Assembly (NCBI RefSeq): GCF_045984285.3
Contig: NZ_JBJQIK030000014.1
Coordinates: 1 to 64,000, forward strand
DNA length: 64,000 nucleotides
From: Rugamonas sp045984285
GTDB taxonomy: Bacteria > Pseudomonadota > Gammaproteobacteria > Burkholderiales > Burkholderiaceae_D
Reading direction: 5' to 3'
Shown here: piece after piece, positions 54,603 to 63,360 of the stretch
How the letters are laid out: each line of letters starts with the position of its first letter
Position numbering within the stretch: position 1 is the first letter of the stretch
Made by a program: the position numbers and the translations under genes
The notes under the pieces: generated by a model
Seen by the model: only the letters and a program-made list of their open reading frames with translations
Told to the model about the DNA's origin: nothing
The model's database searches: none

Positions 54603-55004
54603 TCAGGCGAGCATCTTCTGCACGGCGCGGTACTGCTGCGTGAGGCCGCCCCAGCCCCAGGCGGCGGGGCGCGCGTCGTCGATGTGGATATAGCTTACTT
54701 CGTGCAGCTCGCCGAGCAGCTGCTGCATGTCGTGGTACACGGCGGCGATGTAGGCCGACTTCTCCATCGCCGTGTTGGTCTCGTCGCTCACCTTGATGTC
54801 GAGGAAGAAGGTGGCCTTGTTCTGCTGCGCCAGCGATACGCCGCCGATGAACCAGTGCGCCGGATCTGCGTAATGCACGGCAATGGAGGTCAGTGGAGGA
54901 ACCTTGTGCAGGATTTCCGCCGTGTGCTTGCCAAGGATGGCCGCCACTTTGTGCGATGGGACGGTGTCAGGGGTGCCGCTGACGGTGATGTTCAGGATAG
55001 GCAT
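54603..55004 (-). CDS. Tautomerase superfamily protein
   Basis: A 133-aa protein starting MPILNITVSG. After Met removal Pro-1 would be the catalytic base, as in 4-oxalocrotonate tautomerase and MIF. GGAGA lies about six bases before the ATG at 55004; the ATG at 55010 is too close to it and would add two residues before the Pro. It is about twice the size of 4-OT and has a single fused domain, like the MIF and cis-CaaD group. Substrate unknown. Encoded directly after an isochorismatase-like hydrolase. Confidence 0.82.
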   Translation of the reverse strand: MPILNITVSGTPDTVPSHKVAAILGKHTAEILHKVPPLTSIAVHYADPAHWFIGGVSLAQQNKATFFLDIKVSDETNTAMEKSAYIAAVYHDMQQLLGELHEVSYIHIDDARPAAWGWGGLTQQYRAVQKMLA

Positions 55005-55006
55005 GG

Positions 55007-55630
55007 TCATTCTCCAACAGGAAGGTCAAGGATTGCTGCCGTCGGCAGCACTTCAGCAAAATTGTCGGACAGCGCGGTCAGCGTTGCGCCGTGCAGTACC
55101 CAGTGGCTGACGACGCCGCCGTCCCAGCCGTCGATGTCGCGGGTGGCGCAGGCATCGGCTGCCAGCAGCACGCTGTAATTGCGGTCGCCGCCGAACTGGC
55201 GCGCATCGCGCACCATCGTGGAAACGCACATATGCGTCATCAGTCCCGCCACGATCAGCGTCCTCACGCCCAGCGCCCGCAGCTGCGCATCGAGATCGGT
55301 GCTGGCGAAGGTGCTGACGGTAGTCTTGCGCAGCACGCGGTGCCATGCCTGCGGCGCCAGGGCGGAATGAATCCCGGCCGCCGGGCTGCCGTCGGCAAAC
55401 AGCGGGCTGGCCGCGCCGTTCACATGCTGCACGTGGAACACGGCGATGCCGTGGCGGTCTGCAAAGTGCATCAGCGCTGCCGCCTTGCGCAGCGCCGCTT
55501 CGCCTTCGGGCAGCGGCAGGCGCCCCGTGAAGTATTCGTTCTGGTAGTCGATCAGCACCAGCGCCGTGCTGCGCGGGTCGATGCGGCTTGCCGCCTGCGC
55601 GCCGCCGATGCTGCGTATGGTTTGTGACAT
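55007..55630 (-). CDS. Isochorismatase family cysteine hydrolase
   Basis: A 207-aa protein with the Asp-Lys-Cys triad: Asp in ALVLIDYQNEYF, Lys in VLRKTTVSTF and Cys in GLMTHMCVSTMVRDA with its cis-peptide. Members hydrolyse amides such as nicotinamide or biuret, or isochorismate; the specific reaction is not clear. Start: ATG at 55630 with GGAG six bases upstream; earlier in-frame starts lack a site. It leads the tautomerase in one unit, which suggests catabolism of a small ring or amide compound. Confidence 0.88.
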   Translation of the reverse strand: MSQTIRSIGGAQAASRIDPRSTALVLIDYQNEYFTGRLPLPEGEAALRKAAALMHFADRHGIAVFHVQHVNGAASPLFADGSPAAGIHSALAPQAWHRVLRKTTVSTFASTDLDAQLRALGVRTLIVAGLMTHMCVSTMVRDARQFGGDRNYSVLLAADACATRDIDGWDGGVVSHWVLHGATLTALSDNFAEVLPTAAILDLPVGE

Positions 55631-55749
55631 GGTTTGCTCCGTTTGCGTCGATGGAGCCATGTTAGGAGCCCGGCCCTCCCATGGGTAGCCGTCCGGCGGC
55701 ACATGATTTGTGCATTTTCGGCACAGATGCGCCCCCTATGAGGCACAGG

Positions 55750-55755
55750 TATAAT
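55750..55755 (+). promoter_or_regulatory. -10 box for metH
   Basis: A perfect TATAAT, 27 bases before the metH start. Between them lies an ATG (55770) opening a six-codon frame (MKVSND) whose stop overlaps the metH start, a possible leader peptide or chance. Confidence 0.55.
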
Positions 55756-55782
55756 TTCAGACCCGGCAAATGAAAGTATCAA

Positions 55783-58700
55783 ATGACTAACACTGTGACC
55801 CGTCCCGTCTCCAAGACCGAAGCGCAGCTGCGCGAGATCCTCTCGCGCCGCATCATGTTCCTCGACGGCGCGATGGGCACCATCATCCAGCAGTACAAGC
55901 TCGATGAGGAGGCTTACCGCGGCGGCCCCACAGGGCGTTTCATCGATTTCGCCGCTCCCGCAGGCAGCGGCGCGCGCGAACTGTTCGTCAAGGGAAATAA
56001 CGAGCTGCTGACGCTGACGCAGCCGCAGGTGATCCAGGAGATCCACGAACGCTACCTGGCCGCCGGGGCCGACCTGATCGAAACCAACACCTTCGGCGCC
56101 ACCTCCATCGCGCAGGACGACTATCACATGGCCCACCTGGCCTATGAGATGAACGTGGAAGCCGCGAAGCTGGCCAAAGCCGCCACAGCGAAGTACAGCA
56201 CGCCGGACAAGCCGCGCTTCGTGGCCGGCGCGCTTGGCCCGACGCCGAAGACCGCCTCCATTTCGCCGGACGTGAACGATCCCGGCGCACGCAACGTGAC
56301 CTTCGACCAGCTGGTGGCGGGCTACCACGAGCAGGTGCGCGGCCTGGTGGACGGCGGCGCCGATGTGCTGCTGGTGGAAACCATCTTCGACACGCTGAAT
56401 TGCAAGGCCGCGCTGTTCGCCATCGACCTGTATTTCAGCGAGCATCCGGAGCAGGAACGCCTGCCGCTGATGATCTCCGGCACCGTCACCGATGCTTCCG
56501 GCCGCATCCTGTCCGGCCAGACCGTACCGGCTTTCTGGAATTCGGTGCGCCACGCCAAGCCGCTGACTATTGGCCTGAACTGCGCGCTGGGCGCGGCCCT
56601 GATGCGCCCCTATGCCGAGGAGCTGTCGCAGATCGCCGATACTTTCGTCTGCATCTACCCGAACGCGGGCCTGCCCAACCCGATGAGCGACACCGGCTTC
56701 GACGAGCTGCCGGCCGATACCTCCTCCCTGCTGCGCGAGTTCGCCGACGCGGGCTTCATCAACGTGGCTGGCGGCTGCTGCGGCACCACGCCGGACCACA
56801 TCGCCGCCATCGCGGCGCTGCTGAAGGACGCCAAGCCGCGCACCGTGCCGGAGATTCCGGTGGCGCAGCGTCTGTCCGGCCTGGAGCCCTTCACCATCGA
56901 CGACAGCTCGCTGTTCGTCAACGTGGGCGAACGCACCAACGTGACCGGCTCCAAGGCCTTCGCGCGCATGATCCTGAACGAGCAGTATGACGAGGCCCTG
57001 TCCGTCGCACGCCAGCAGGTGGAAAACGGCGCCCAGGTCATCGATATCAATATGGACGAAGCGATGCTGGATTCGCAGGCGGCCATGACGCGCTTCCTGA
57101 ACCTGATCGCTTCCGAACCCGATATCTCGCGCGTGCCGATCATGATCGACTCCTCCAAGTGGTCGGTGATCGAAGCGGGCCTGAAGTGCGTGCAGGGCAA
57201 GTCCATCGTCAACTCCATCTCGATGAAGGAAGGCGAGGAAGAGTTCATCCGCCAGGCGCGCCTGTGCCGCCGCTACGGCGCGGCCGTGATCGTGATGGCC
57301 TTCGACGAGAAGGGACAGGCCGACACCTTCGAGCGCAAGATCGAGATCTGCGCGCGCGCCTACAAGGTGCTGACCGAGGTGGTGGACTTCCCGCCGGAAG
57401 ACATCATCTTCGACCCGAACATCTTCGCCATCGCCACCGGCATCGAAGAGCACAACAACTATGCGGTGGACTTCATCAATGCCACGCGCTGGATCAAGGA
57501 GAACCTGCCGCACGCGAAAATCTCCGGCGGCGTGTCCAACGTGTCCTTCTCCTTCCGCGGCAACGACCCGGCGCGCGAGGCGATCCACACGGTCTTCCTC
57601 TACCACGCCATCAAGGCCGGCATGACGATGGGTATCGTCAACGCGGGCATGGTGGGGGTGTACGACGACCTGCCGGCCGAGCTGCGCGAGCGCGTGGAAG
57701 ACGTGGTGCTGAACCGCCGCGAGGACGCCACCGAGCGCATGATCGAATTCGCCGGCACGCTGAAGGCGGGCGGCAAGCAGGAAACCGCGAACCTCGAATG
57801 GCGCGAGGCCCCGGTCGAGAAGCGCCTGGCGCACGCGCTGGTGCACGGCATCACCCAGTTCATCACCGAAGACACCGAGGAAATGCGCCAGCAGGTGGCC
57901 AACTCGGGCGGCCGCCCGATCAATGTGATCGAAGGCCCGCTGATGGACGGCATGAATATCGTCGGCGACCTGTTCGGCCAGGGCAAGATGTTCCTGCCGC
58001 AGGTGGTGAAGTCGGCCCGCGTGATGAAGCAGGCCGTGGCCCACCTCATTCCCTACATCGAGGAAGAGAAGCTGGCCGAGGAAAAGCGCACCGGCATCGT
58101 GGCCAAGCCGAAGGGCAAGATCGTGATCGCGACCGTGAAGGGCGACGTGCACGATATCGGCAAGAACATCGTGTCCGTGGTCCTTCAATGCAATAACTTC
58201 GAAGTGGTGAATATGGGCGTGATGGTGCCCGCCTCCGAAATCCTGGCCAAGGCCAAGGCGGAGAATGCGGACATCATCGGCCTGTCCGGCCTGATCACGC
58301 CCTCGCTGGAGGAAATGGCCCACGTGGCGAAAGAGATGCAGCGCGACGAGCACTTCCGCATGCTGAAGATTCCGCTGCTGATCGGCGGCGCCACCACCAG
58401 CCGCGCGCATACCGCGGTGAAGATTTCGCACAACTACGAAGGCCCGGTGGTGTATGTGCCGGACGCTTCCCGTTCCGTCTCCGTGGCGCAGTCGCTGCTG
58501 ACGCCTGAGCAGCGCGAGAAATACATCGACGAGATCGAGCAGGACTACGCCCGCATCCGCGAGCAGCACGCCAACAAGAAGGCGCTGCCGACCGTGACGC
58601 TGGCCGCCGCGCGCGCCAACAAGGCGAAGCTGGAGTTCGCGCCGGTGAAGCCGAAGTTCATCGGCCGCCGCGTGTTCAAAAACGTCGATCTCGCGGCCAT

Positions 58701-59562
58701 TGCGCAGTATATCGACTGGGGCCCCTTCTTCCAGACCTGGGACCTGGCCGGCCCCTTCCCCGCCATCCTGAAAGATGAAGTGGTAGGCGAAGCCGCGAGC
58801 AAGGTGTTCGAGGAAGGCCAGCAGCTGCTGAAGAAGATCATCGACGGCCGCTGGCTCACCGCCAATGGAGTGATCGCCCTGCTGCCTGCCAACAGCGTCA
58901 ACGACGACGATATCGAGATCTACAGCGACGAATCGCGCAAGGAGGTGGCCTTCACCTGGTACGGCCTGCGCCAGCAGGGTGTGCGCCCCGTGGTGGATGG
59001 CGTGCAGCGTCCGAACCAGGCGCTGTCCGACTTCATCGCTCCGAAGGATTCGGGCACGCAGGATTACATCGGCATGTTCGCCGTGACGGCAGGACTGGGC
59101 ATCGAGAAGCACGAGAAGCGTTTCGAGGATGCGCATGACGACTACTCGTCCATCATGCTGAAGGCGCTGGCGGACCGCCTGGCGGAAGCCTTCGCCGAGT
59201 ACCTGCACGAGCGCGTGCGCAAAGACCTGTGGGGCTATGCGGCCGACGAGCAGCTGCCGAATGAAGCGCTGATCAAGGAAGAGTATGCGGGCATCCGTCC
59301 GGCGCCGGGCTATCCGGCCTGCCCGGAGCACACCGTGAAGGCCGATATGTTCAAGGTGCTACAGGCGGAAGAGATCGAGATGAAGCTGACCGAGTCCTTC
59401 GCCATGTATCCGGGTGCGGCTGTGTCCGGCTTCTACCTGGCGCATCCGCAGTCCAAATACTTCACCATCGGCAAGATCAACCAGGACCAGCTGGACGATA
59501 TGGCGGCGCGCCGCAATGTGCCGAAGGCCGAACTGGAGCGCTGGCTCGCGCCGAATCTCTGA
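55783..59562 (+). CDS. metH: Cobalamin-dependent methionine synthase
   Basis: Transfers methyl from methyltetrahydrofolate via B12 to homocysteine. The 1259-aa protein has all four modules: homocysteine domain (MFLDGAMGTII; zinc Cys in GLNCALGA and GGCCGTT), folate domain (FVNVGERTNVTGSKAF), B12 domain with the His ligand in VKGDVHDIGKNIV, and the C-terminal AdoMet reactivation domain (GIRPAPGYPACPEHT, PGAAVSGFYLAHPQS). Length is full. A frame on the opposite strand is open over most of it, by codon bias. Start at 55783; Shine-Dalgarno weak. Confidence 0.97.
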   Translation: MTNTVTRPVSKTEAQLREILSRRIMFLDGAMGTIIQQYKLDEEAYRGGPTGRFIDFAAPAGSGARELFVKGNNELLTLTQPQVIQEIHERYLAAGADLIETNTFGATSIAQDDYHMAHLAYEMNVEAAKLAKAATAKYSTPDKPRFVAGALGPTPKTASISPDVNDPGARNVTFDQLVAGYHEQVRGLVDGGADVLLVETIFDTLNCKAALFAIDLYFSEHPEQERLPLMISGTVTDASGRILSGQTVPAFWNSVRHAKPLTIGLNCALGAALMRPYAEELSQIADTFVCIYPNAGLPNPMSDTGFDELPADTSSLLREFADAGFINVAGGCCGTTPDHIAAIAALLKDAKPRTVPEIPVAQRLSGLEPFTIDDSSLFVNVGERTNVTGSKAFARMILNEQYDEALSVARQQVENGAQVIDINMDEAMLDSQAAMTRFLNLIASEPDISRVPIMIDSSKWSVIEAGLKCVQGKSIVNSISMKEGEEEFIRQARLCRRYGAAVIVMAFDEKGQADTFERKIEICARAYKVLTEVVDFPPEDIIFDPNIFAIATGIEEHNNYAVDFINATRWIKENLPHAKISGGVSNVSFSFRGNDPAREAIHTVFLYHAIKAGMTMGIVNAGMVGVYDDLPAELRERVEDVVLNRREDATERMIEFAGTLKAGGKQETANLEWREAPVEKRLAHALVHGITQFITEDTEEMRQQVANSGGRPINVIEGPLMDGMNIVGDLFGQGKMFLPQVVKSARVMKQAVAHLIPYIEEEKLAEEKRTGIVAKPKGKIVIATVKGDVHDIGKNIVSVVLQCNNFEVVNMGVMVPASEILAKAKAENADIIGLSGLITPSLEEMAHVAKEMQRDEHFRMLKIPLLIGGATTSRAHTAVKISHNYEGPVVYVPDASRSVSVAQSLLTPEQREKYIDEIEQDYARIREQHANKKALPTVTLAAARANKAKLEFAPVKPKFIGRRVFKNVDLAAIAQYIDWGPFFQTWDLAGPFPAILKDEVVGEAASKVFEEGQQLLKKIIDGRWLTANGVIALLPANSVNDDDIEIYSDESRKEVAFTWYGLRQQGVRPVVDGVQRPNQALSDFIAPKDSGTQDYIGMFAVTAGLGIEKHEKRFEDAHDDYSSIMLKALADRLAEAFAEYLHERVRKDLWGYAADEQLPNEALIKEEYAGIRPAPGYPACPEHTVKADMFKVLQAEEIEMKLTESFAMYPGAAVSGFYLAHPQSKYFTIGKINQDQLDDMAARRNVPKAELERWLAPNL

Positions 59563-59626
59563 TCGTCATGAACTTTCCGCTGGAAGTGTGGTCCAAGGGG
59601 GACTACACTTTTAGCGGGAGGACATC

Positions 59627-59998
59627 ATGAGCGATATCCGTTTCTTCAAGCGCTGGCAAGACGAGCTCATCCTGCTGCTCGGCATCTGGCTGTTCCTTAC
59701 GCCGTGGATCTTCGGCTATTCCGTTCCATCGCCGCATGCCACGAACGCCTTCGCGTGCGGGCTCATCATGACGATGCTGGCCGCCTTCGACCTGTACAAG
59801 ATCTACTTCTGGGCCGTGGCGCTGAACCTGGTGCTCGGCATCTGGGTGGCCGTATCGCCATGGGTATTCTTCGCGGACTTCGAACAGATTCCGATGATGT
59901 GGAATAACCTGGCGGTGGGCGTGGTGACGGCGCTGCTGGCCGGCTGGGAACTGGCCGCCGACCCCAATCTGCACAAATGGCAGGGAACGGCGACCTGA
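59627..59998 (+). CDS. SPW repeat family membrane protein
   Basis: A 123-aa protein with four membrane segments and two copies of the SPW-type motif: LILLLGIWLFLTPWIFG and ALNLVLGIWVAVSPWVFF. Members are small inner-membrane proteins of unknown function. Start: ATG at 59627 with GGGAGG upstream. Alone in its unit and convergent with the AbiE-like pair. Confidence 0.87.
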   Translation: MSDIRFFKRWQDELILLLGIWLFLTPWIFGYSVPSPHATNAFACGLIMTMLAAFDLYKIYFWAVALNLVLGIWVAVSPWVFFADFEQIPMMWNNLAVGVVTALLAGWELAADPNLHKWQGTAT

Positions 59999-60008
59999 CA
60001 GCACAGGC

Positions 60009-60028
60009 GGCGGACATGACGGTCCGCC
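60009..60028. terminator. Small hairpin between convergent genes
   Basis: GGCGGAC and GTCCGCC with a 6-base loop, between the SPW stop and the nucleotidyltransferase stop. Lacks a T run; weak. Confidence 0.4.
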
Positions 60029-60039
60029 CGCCGGCCTTC

Positions 60040-60885
60040 CTATGAGAGCGCCTTGCGCAGCAATTGCAGGTCAGCCTCCACAAGCGATTCGATGTTTTCA
60101 TCGTTTCGCCTGGATTTGCTTATAGCAATGGTTAACCGCCCCATGTTCTGATCGAGGATGTCGCTCAGGATGACCAGGGTTGCCGGGCTAGCCAGGCGCT
60201 TTATATCCGCCCCCAGCAGATGGATGGTCGCAAGGTCCGCATCATAGTCGCCGGCATCCATCACGCCGGTTTCGTATGCACGGTCCATATTGCCCGCATC
60301 TATGTAGTTTTTCATCAAATGATGCAGGTCTTCCGCATCCTTCGGATTTTCCCTGCCTCGGTCAGACCATGCAATCAACTTCAGGATTGCCAGACCCGCC
60401 AGCGAGACCACCTTGGCTGTGAAATCAGGAGCGAACGCCACCAGTTCAGCCGCCGCAAGCACATCGTCGTACCCTGCAACATTCATGATGACCTTCATGT
60501 CCGGCGGCCACGCAATCGCATTGCTTCCTTGCGAAATCTCGCCGAATGGCACCAGGTCCAGCGGCCAATCCAGGTCGCCGGCCACTCCCTTATAGTAAAG
60601 CCGTTGCAGTGCTGGTCCACCGGCCTTGAAACTGGCGCGCTTCAGAAGCCGGGAGCGCAGGTCATTAAACTGCTGCCAGTCTTTGACGGCAACAGCAAAA
60701 TCGATATCGTAGGTCGCTCGCCGTGTCTCCACGCCGAAAACATGCTTTAACAAAATATCGCGCGCTGTTGCACCCACCAGCATATAATCGATGCCCTCCG
60801 CCTGCGCCTCTTCAGCGACGGCACGCAAGATCTCGATCGCCCCAGGATCGATCGGATATTCCGGCTTAATCGAACGCGGGATCAA
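60040..60885 (-). CDS. Nucleotidyltransferase, AbiEii-like (putative toxin)
   Basis: A 281-aa protein with a DNA polymerase beta-type nucleotidyltransferase core: MLVGATARDILLKHVFGV (helix after the glycine-rich turn) and TYDIDFAVAVKDW, with the DxD metal pair, then LDWPLDLVPFG and ILKLIAWSDRGRENPKDAEDLHHLMKNY (KDxxD helix). These are features of AbiEii/AbiGii-type proteins, toxins of type IV systems that modify tRNA ends. The start lies within the last 20 bases of the upstream gene. The stop is close to the SPW gene's. GC content looks lower than that of its neighbours. Confidence 0.83.
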   Translation of the reverse strand: MIPRSIKPEYPIDPGAIEILRAVAEEAQAEGIDYMLVGATARDILLKHVFGVETRRATYDIDFAVAVKDWQQFNDLRSRLLKRASFKAGGPALQRLYYKGVAGDLDWPLDLVPFGEISQGSNAIAWPPDMKVIMNVAGYDDVLAAAELVAFAPDFTAKVVSLAGLAILKLIAWSDRGRENPKDAEDLHHLMKNYIDAGNMDRAYETGVMDAGDYDADLATIHLLGADIKRLASPATLVILSDILDQNMGRLTIAISKSRRNDENIESLVEADLQLLRKALS

Positions 60886-61924
60886 TCCACTTCTCCTTTA
60901 GCATTTTTGCTACCTCATCTGCACGGGGATCCAGCAGCGCCAGCAATTCGGAATAGACCAGGATTGGCGGTGCCACGTTCTTCGCATGCCGCAGTTCGAT
61001 ATTCCAGAATTTTTCGAGCACTTCGATCGGCCCGTTCGGGTCAGCCTTCAGCCGGTGCTGGTGCACCAGCTTCTTCAGCGATTCATCCATGGTGCCTGGA
61101 TCGATGTAGACAGTTTGTGTTACCGGCTTCAGATATTTTGTCATCCGGAAAGCGGCCACTTCGCCGCCCCAAACTGCATGGGCTTCATCAAGATCTGCGC
61201 CTTTCCACCAATCAGGATCCGTGGCGCTAAAGCGCCGGCGGTGAAGAGTGGGGCGTAAGACGGATGGGTAATTCAGAATCCATTCATCCAGCAGGCGCCG
61301 TGCTTCGATCAGGCGGCGTCCCGTCTGGCTACGCTTGATCAAATAGCCGCGCTGTACCAGACTCTGGAACACGTTGTGGGCGGTTCCCATTGAAACGCCT
61401 GCTGCGTCGGCGATCTCCTGATAAGTAGCGCCAGCCATCTCCGGTTTACAGAGCAGGATAAACGCCACGCGCAGGCTGGTGGCGCTGGTCGTTCCTTTTG
61501 GTGCACGAACAGGCGCCTTGCCGCTATCGCTCTTCTCCCCCGTAATCAGGATAAAGAACCCGTCCCCGCGCAGATAGGCATTGCCATGGGTATCCAGAAA
61601 TTGCAAACCCAGGTGCTGACAGTGCTCGGCCAGTTCACGACTCAGGTAAGGAGCAAGCAACAAGCTTTGCCCATCGCTGGCGGCGAACTGCCTGTGCACT
61701 TGCTCCAGTTGAGCTTTGCGGTCTATATACGATTTGCACTCGACGAAATAGTGATGGGTCCGGCCCTCTATCGTCAGCTCAAGTTCGGCATCGGGGCGAT
61801 AGCCCGCCCGGTCCTGCGATACGCCCCAGTAAAAATTGCCTCGTATCCCGGTTTTTCGTTCCAGTGCCTGAATGGCCTCGCTCCCGAGGCTGTCACACGC
61901 ATCGTCCCCACCCAAGGCATGCAT
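60866..61924 (-). CDS. AbiEi-like antitoxin with an endonuclease-like N-terminal domain
   Basis: A 352-aa protein. Residues about 20-130 contain YRPDAELELTIEG and FVECKSYIDRKAQLEQVHRQF, a D...ExK pattern as in PD-(D/E)XK folds. Residues about 145-200 form a winged helix (ATYQEIADAAGVSMGTAHNVFQSLVQRGYL), like AbiEi antitoxins, and the rest (about 215-352) fits the AbiEi C-terminal domain. Start: ATG at 61924 with AAGGAGG four bases upstream. Two palindromes flank its promoter, consistent with self-repression through the winged helix. Whether the N-terminal domain cuts DNA is not known. Confidence 0.8.
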   Translation of the reverse strand: MHALGGDDACDSLGSEAIQALERKTGIRGNFYWGVSQDRAGYRPDAELELTIEGRTHHYFVECKSYIDRKAQLEQVHRQFAASDGQSLLLAPYLSRELAEHCQHLGLQFLDTHGNAYLRGDGFFILITGEKSDSGKAPVRAPKGTTSATSLRVAFILLCKPEMAGATYQEIADAAGVSMGTAHNVFQSLVQRGYLIKRSQTGRRLIEARRLLDEWILNYPSVLRPTLHRRRFSATDPDWWKGADLDEAHAVWGGEVAAFRMTKYLKPVTQTVYIDPGTMDESLKKLVHQHRLKADPNGPIEVLEKFWNIELRHAKNVAPPILVYSELLALLDPRADEVAKMLKEKWIDPAFD

Positions 61925-61953
61925 GATGCCTCCTTTTTCATAATTTATCGATT

Positions 61954-61968
61954 TTCACGTTCCGTGAA
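61954..61968. promoter_or_regulatory. Operator 1 of the AbiE-like operon
   Basis: TTCACG, a 3-base spacer TTC, and CGTGAA: a perfect inverted repeat at the expected transcription start, just after the -10 box. The core is the same as in operator 2. Confidence 0.75.
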
Positions 61969-61975
61969 TAGATAC

Positions 61976-62004
61976 ATAGTATGAAAAAATCTGACGTTTT
62001 TCAA
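61976..62004 (-). promoter_or_regulatory. Promoter of the AbiE-like operon
   Basis: On the minus strand, TTGAAA (62004-61999), a 17-base spacer and TACTAT (61981-61976). It lies exactly between operators 1 and 2. Confidence 0.75.
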
Positions 62005-62008
62005 CATA

Positions 62009-62039
62009 TTTCCACTTTCACGTATCGTGAAAGTGGAAA
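62009..62039. promoter_or_regulatory. Operator 2 of the AbiE-like operon
   Basis: TTTCCACTTTCACG and CGTGAAAGTGGAAA are perfect 14-base arms around TAT, directly upstream of the -35 box. The inner TTCACG-N3-CGTGAA matches operator 1. It is also 22 bases from the stop of the ABC permease gene. Confidence 0.78.
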
Positions 62040-62060
62040 AATTCTGAAAACGGCCGCGAA

Positions 62061-63356
62061 TTACTGCCGGATTGCGCGGAACTTCCACAGCGCCAGCGCC
62101 CCGAACAGTGCGGTGAAGGCGAGCTGCGCAGCGGCGCAGCGTAGCGCGGCATCCATGCCGAGGCCGCGCCACGTCATGGCGTCCAGGCCATCCACGGCCC
62201 AGCGCGTCGGGATGACGATGGTGAGCGACTGCATCCATTCCGGGAAGATAAAGGACGGCACCCAGGCGCCGCCCAGCATCACCAGGATCAGCGTCGCAAA
62301 CACGGCCATGCCGCGCGCCGCTTCCGGCGTTTTGCCGAAGGCCGCGATCAGCAGGCCGAAGGACGCCGTCATCAGCGCGAAACTCACGGCAACGAGCACG
62401 AAGCCGGCCGGATTGCTGATCTGTACCTTGAAGATCAGTGCGCCAGCCAGGAAGATCATTACCAGCAGGCCGAAGGCGATGATCGCGCCGGAGAGCGCGC
62501 GCGACAGCAGCACCTGGTTCAGCGTAACGGGCGCCGCCAGCAGGCGGTTCCAGATGCCGAGCCGGCGTGCAAGCAGGATGCCGATGCCCATGTCCACGCC
62601 CATGAACAGAATAAACTGCACCCCCATGCCGGCGAAGGAGTGGGCGTAGCCATTGTATTTCGGCCCCGAGCTCAGTGCTTCGTCCTTCGTCGTAAATGGC
62701 ATGCTCAGGCCCGCCTGGGATTTGGCATTGGCATCGCCGCCGGCCGCCGCGGCGCGCTGGTCTTCGCTGGCCTGGAACTTCTTCAGGCTGCCCAGCAGCT
62801 CCGTCAGTTCCGGGCGCTTCGCGCTGTCAGGATTCGCTTCCAGCTGCTTCAGGCTCTTGTCGGTGAAGTCGCGCCCCGCCTGGCCGTTGAACATTTCGGC
62901 GCTGACGTTCTGCATCACCTGCTGCGTCAGCAGGCCTTTCACCATGGCCAGCACGGTGGACTGCGAAGGGTCGTAGAACAACGGCAGCTCGGGCTTCTCC
63001 GACGCGCTGAACAGCGCGCCGCCCGCCGCATCGCCGAAGCCGGCCGGAATCACGACCGCCACGCCCAGCTTACCGCTGCGCACGCGCTGCTGCGCTTCCT
63101 CGCGGCTCAGTTCGGCCACCCGCAGGTTGGCATCGGCGCGCAGGCCGTCGCCGATCTTCCTGCCCAGTGCGGAAGTATCTTCCTGCACCAGGCCGATATC
63201 GATCTTGCTGGTCTTTGCTTCGCCGGAGCCGCCGAACAGGGAGCCGAAGAAGGCCGCCAGCACAATCGGCATCAGCAGGTTCAGCATCAGCGCGCGCTTG
63301 TCGTTCACATACAGTTTCAGGTCCTTGCGGATCAGGGCAATTATCGCTGTCATCAT
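62061..63356 (-). CDS. ABC-2 type exporter permease
   Basis: A 431-aa membrane protein: TM1 at about 22-45 (RALMLNLLMPIVLAAFFGSLFGG), a long extracytoplasmic domain (about 46-240) with DIGLVQEDTSALG and a helical part rich in Ala/Gln/Lys, then five or so membrane segments from about 246 (YAHSFAGMGVQFILFMGVDMG). This is the plan of YhiH/YbhS-like and drug or lipid exporters. Start: ATG at 63356 or 63353. It is preceded by its ATPase four bases upstream. Confidence 0.9.
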   Translation of the reverse strand: MMTAIIALIRKDLKLYVNDKRALMLNLLMPIVLAAFFGSLFGGSGEAKTSKIDIGLVQEDTSALGRKIGDGLRADANLRVAELSREEAQQRVRSGKLGVAVVIPAGFGDAAGGALFSASEKPELPLFYDPSQSTVLAMVKGLLTQQVMQNVSAEMFNGQAGRDFTDKSLKQLEANPDSAKRPELTELLGSLKKFQASEDQRAAAAGGDANAKSQAGLSMPFTTKDEALSSGPKYNGYAHSFAGMGVQFILFMGVDMGIGILLARRLGIWNRLLAAPVTLNQVLLSRALSGAIIAFGLLVMIFLAGALIFKVQISNPAGFVLVAVSFALMTASFGLLIAAFGKTPEAARGMAVFATLILVMLGGAWVPSFIFPEWMQSLTIVIPTRWAVDGLDAMTWRGLGMDAALRCAAAQLAFTALFGALALWKFRAIRQ

Positions 63357-63360
63357 GGTC

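Noticed and set aside
55631..55782. SAH or SAM riboswitch upstream of metH
   Set aside because: The conserved SAH aptamer blocks were not found in this short leader.
55552..59331. 1259-codon open frame opposite metH
   Set aside because: It mirrors metH and arises from high-GC codon bias; the translation has long runs of His/Arg/Val/Gly and no family features.
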